Source of the DNA: Rhodococcus sp. HNM0563
Lineage (GTDB): Bacteria > Actinomycetota > Actinomycetes > Mycobacteriales > Mycobacteriaceae
DNA length: 64,000 bases
Direction of reading: 5' to 3'
NCBI RefSeq assembly: GCF_012726195.1
Contig: NZ_JAASAF010000012.1
Coordinates: 1-64,000 of the forward strand
Shown: positions 61,833 to 64,000 of the stretch, in pieces
Layout of the letters: each line of letters begins with the position of its first letter
How positions within the stretch are numbered: the first letter of the stretch is position 1
Program-made: the position numbers and the translations under genes
The notes under the pieces: generated by a model
Told to the model about the DNA's origin: nothing
The model's input: the letters and a program-made list of their open reading frames with translations, nothing else
The model's database searches: none

Positions 61833-64000
61833 TCAGCTCCCGAGCGAATGTCCGAGCTGGGCAGCGAGCTTGGCGAGCAGGCCTGCTGCGGCATCGGCGA
61901 TGACGGTGCCGGGCGGGAAGATCGCTGCGGCCCCCGCCTCGTACAACTCGTCGAAGTCGCCGGGGGGGATGACACCGCCGACCACGATCATGATGTCCTC
62001 ACGACCGACCTCTGCGAGCGCCTGCTTGAGCGCGGGCACCAAGGTGAGGTGTCCCGCAGCCAACGACGACACGCCGATGACGTGCACGTCGTTGTCGGCC
62101 GCCTGCCGGGCGACCTCCTCGGGGGTCTGGAACAGCGGTCCGACGTCGACGTCGAAGCCGAGGTCGGCGAAGGCCGTGGAGATCACCTTCTGTCCGCGGT
62201 CGTGGCCGTCCTGACCCATCTTCGCGACGAGGATACGAGGACGACGACCTTCGTCTTCTGCGAACTTCTCGACGAGTTCGATGGTGGTGGAAATGTTGCT
62301 CGCCTCCCCAGCTTCGTCGCGGTAGACGCCGCTGATCGTGCGGATCTCGGCCTGGTGCCGACCGTAGACCTTCTCGAGCGCGTCGGAGATCTCTCCGACG
62401 GTGGCCTTGGCGCGGGCCGCGTCGATCGCGAGTGCCAGCAGGTTGTTCTCCATGCCACCATCCGTGGACGCCGCGGCGCGGGTCAGCTCCTCGAGAGCTG
62501 CCCGGGTTGCGGCCTCGTCGCGGTCGCCACGGAGCCGCTCGAGCTTGGCGAGCTGCTCGGCGCGCACCTTCGAGTTCTCGACCTTGAGAACCTCGATGCT
62601 GTCGGGCTCGGCGGGCACATACTTGTTGACACCGATCAGCGGCTGTCGGCCGGAGTCGATACGTGCCTGGGTGCGGGCAGCGGCTTCCTCGATGCGCAGC
62701 TTCGGGATGCCTTCGGAGATGGCCTGCGCCATACCGCCTGCCTCCTCGACCTCTGCGATATGCGCGCGGGCCCGGTTGGCGAGTTCGTGCGTGAGCCACT
62801 CGACGTAGTGCGAGCCGCCCCACGGGTCGATGGGCCGGGTGGTGCCGGACTCCTGCTGCAACAACAGCTGGGTGTTGCGCGCGATGCGAGCCGAGAAGTC
62901 GGTCGGCAGCGCGATCGCCTCGTCGAGTGCGTTGGTGTGCAGCGACTGGGTGTGTCCCTGGGTCGCAGCCATCGCCTCGACGCAGGTCCGTCCCACGTTG
63001 TTGAACACATCCTGTGCCGTCAGCGACCAGCCGGAGGTCTGCGAGTGGGTGCGCAGGGAGAGCGACTTCGCGTTCTTGGGATCGAACTTCTCTACGAGTT
63101 CGGCCCACAGGAGCCGCCCGGCGCGGAGCTTGGCAACCTCCATGAAGAAGTTCATGCCGATGGCCCAGAAGAACGACAGGCGGGGCGCGAACTTGTCGAT
63201 CTCCATGCCTGCGTCGAGGCCGGCGCGGATGTACTCGACGCCGTCGGCGAGCGTGTAGGCCAGCTCCAGGTCGGCGGTGGCTCCGGCTTCCTGGATGTGG
63301 TAGCCGGAGATCGAGATGGAGTTGAACTTCGGCATCTTCGTGCTGGTGTACGCGAAGATGTCGGAGATGATCCGCATCGAGGGCTTCGGCGGGTAGATGT
63401 AGGTGTTGCGGACCATGAACTCTTTCAGAATGTCGTTCTGAATGGTTCCGGCCAGCTGCTCGGGCGTCACGCCCTGTTCTTCCGCAGCCACCACATACAG
63501 CGCGAGGATCGGCACCACCGCGCCGTTCATCGTCATCGACACCGACACCTTCGACAGGTCGATGCCGTCGAACAGTTGACGCATGTCGAGGATCGAGTCG
63601 ATGGCGACACCGGCCATACCGACGTCGCCTTGCACACGCGGGTGGTCGGAGTCGTAGCCGCGGTGGGTCGCGAGGTCGAAGGCCACCGAGAGGCCCTTCT
63701 GGCCGGCCGCGAGGTTACGACGGTAGAAGGCGTTGGATTCGGCTGCCGTCGAGAAACCCGCGTACTGGCGAATGGTCCACGGCTGGTTGACGTACATCGT
63801 CGGATACGGGCCGCGCACGAACGGCGCGATGCCCGGGTAGCTGCCGAGTGGGTAGCCCTCAGCGGCGATAGCGTCACGGTCGGCCTTGGTGTAGACCGGC
63901 TTGACGTCGATGCCCTCGGGGGTGTTCCACACCACGTCATCGACGGTGTAGTTGTTCGCGGACGCTACGGAATCGACGAGCGCGGCGGTCTGCTCCGCGG
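61833..64000 (-). CDS. mutB: Methylmalonyl-CoA mutase large subunit (partial, runs off right edge)
   Basis: The C-terminal 722 codons are inside the window, and the frame is open through the right edge. The enzyme interconverts succinyl-CoA and methylmalonyl-CoA with adenosylcobalamin, for propionate, odd-chain and cholesterol side-chain catabolism. The TIM-barrel part includes [13 protein letters not shown] and [13 protein letters not shown]; the C-terminal B12 domain has the DxHxxG base-off motif ([13 protein letters not shown]) and the [10 protein letters not shown] end. The visible N-terminal part ([18 protein letters not shown]) is contiguous with the domain. A start must lie to the right, beyond 64000. 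Confidence 0.96.
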   Translation of the reverse strand, partial: AEQTAALVDSVASANNYTVDDVVWNTPEGIDVKPVYTKADRDAIAAEGYPLGSYPGIAPFVRGPYPTMYVNQPWTIRQYAGFSTAAESNAFYRRNLAAGQKGLSVAFDLATHRGYDSDHPRVQGDVGMAGVAIDSILDMRQLFDGIDLSKVSVSMTMNGAVVPILALYVVAAEEQGVTPEQLAGTIQNDILKEFMVRNTYIYPPKPSMRIISDIFAYTSTKMPKFNSISISGYHIQEAGATADLELAYTLADGVEYIRAGLDAGMEIDKFAPRLSFFWAIGMNFFMEVAKLRAGRLLWAELVEKFDPKNAKSLSLRTHSQTSGWSLTAQDVFNNVGRTCVEAMAATQGHTQSLHTNALDEAIALPTDFSARIARNTQLLLQQESGTTRPIDPWGGSHYVEWLTHELANRARAHIAEVEEAGGMAQAISEGIPKLRIEEAAARTQARIDSGRQPLIGVNKYVPAEPDSIEVLKVENSKVRAEQLAKLERLRGDRDEAATRAALEELTRAAASTDGGMENNLLALAIDAARAKATVGEISDALEKVYGRHQAEIRTISGVYRDEAGEASNISTTIELVEKFAEDEGRRPRILVAKMGQDGHDRGQKVISTAFADLGFDVDVGPLFQTPEEVARQAADNDVHVIGVSSLAAGHLTLVPALKQALAEVGREDIMIVVGGVIPPGDFDELYEAGAAAIFPPGTVIADAAAGLLAKLAAQLGHSLGS

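Noticed and set aside
1..64000. CRISPR array or rRNA operon
   Set aside because: No regularly spaced short repeats and no rRNA sequence were seen.

Overview
The window comes from a high-GC actinobacterium of the mycolic-acid group, most likely a Rhodococcus (Nocardiaceae). The evidence is a mycothiol ligase (mshC), F420/deazaflavin-type and DUF3558-type proteins, several type VII (ESX) secretion substrates, an IdeR-like iron box before a heme-uptake operon, and the conserved actinobacterial block mshC / SCO1664 / DUF3090 / phosphomutase / uppP. It is a piece of chromosome. The species cannot be fixed from the sequence alone.

Layout. 1-10.9 kb is ordinary metabolism: a Glu/Leu/Phe/Val-type dehydrogenase divergent from a LysR regulator, a methyltransferase-like protein, an oligopeptide-type binding lipoprotein divergent from an acyl-CoA ligase across a 21-bp palindrome, a hairpin-rich gap, a DUF4274 protein, SelO and a deazaflavin-dependent reductase. 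10.9-24.9 kb is accessory and partly decayed. It holds a translationally coupled type VII secretion operon (small YxxxD protein, large WxG protein, two lipoproteins, the second a paralogue of the large effector), a graveyard (ISAs1 transposase, a metallo-beta-lactamase-fold tail, and what looks like a relic of a type 2 BREX/Pgl phage-defence cluster), an ESX target with a DUF3558 lipoprotein, a second coupled type VII operon ending in a membrane protein, and a nucleotidyltransferase whose HEPN partner is broken.

25-38.6 kb carries two sets of conserved but uncharacterised proteins on either side of purF. One is a three-gene unit (456-aa protein of unknown function, MoxR-type AAA ATPase, HExxH/VWA protein). 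The other is a SNF2/SWIM helicase facing a large helical-repeat protein coupled to a second SWIM protein. This is the best candidate here for an undescribed NTP-driven system.

38.6-64 kb is housekeeping: mycothiol ligation (mshC), cell-wall lipid recycling (uppP), iron/heme acquisition (hmuO-T-U-V), pyrimidine synthesis (pyrD), a tandem pair of identical tRNA-Leu(GAG) genes each with a strong terminator, a zinc-ribbon SDR protein, a TauE/SafE permease behind a cysteine-rich leader peptide, and the propionate pathway pair meaB / methylmalonyl-CoA mutase, the latter running off the right edge.
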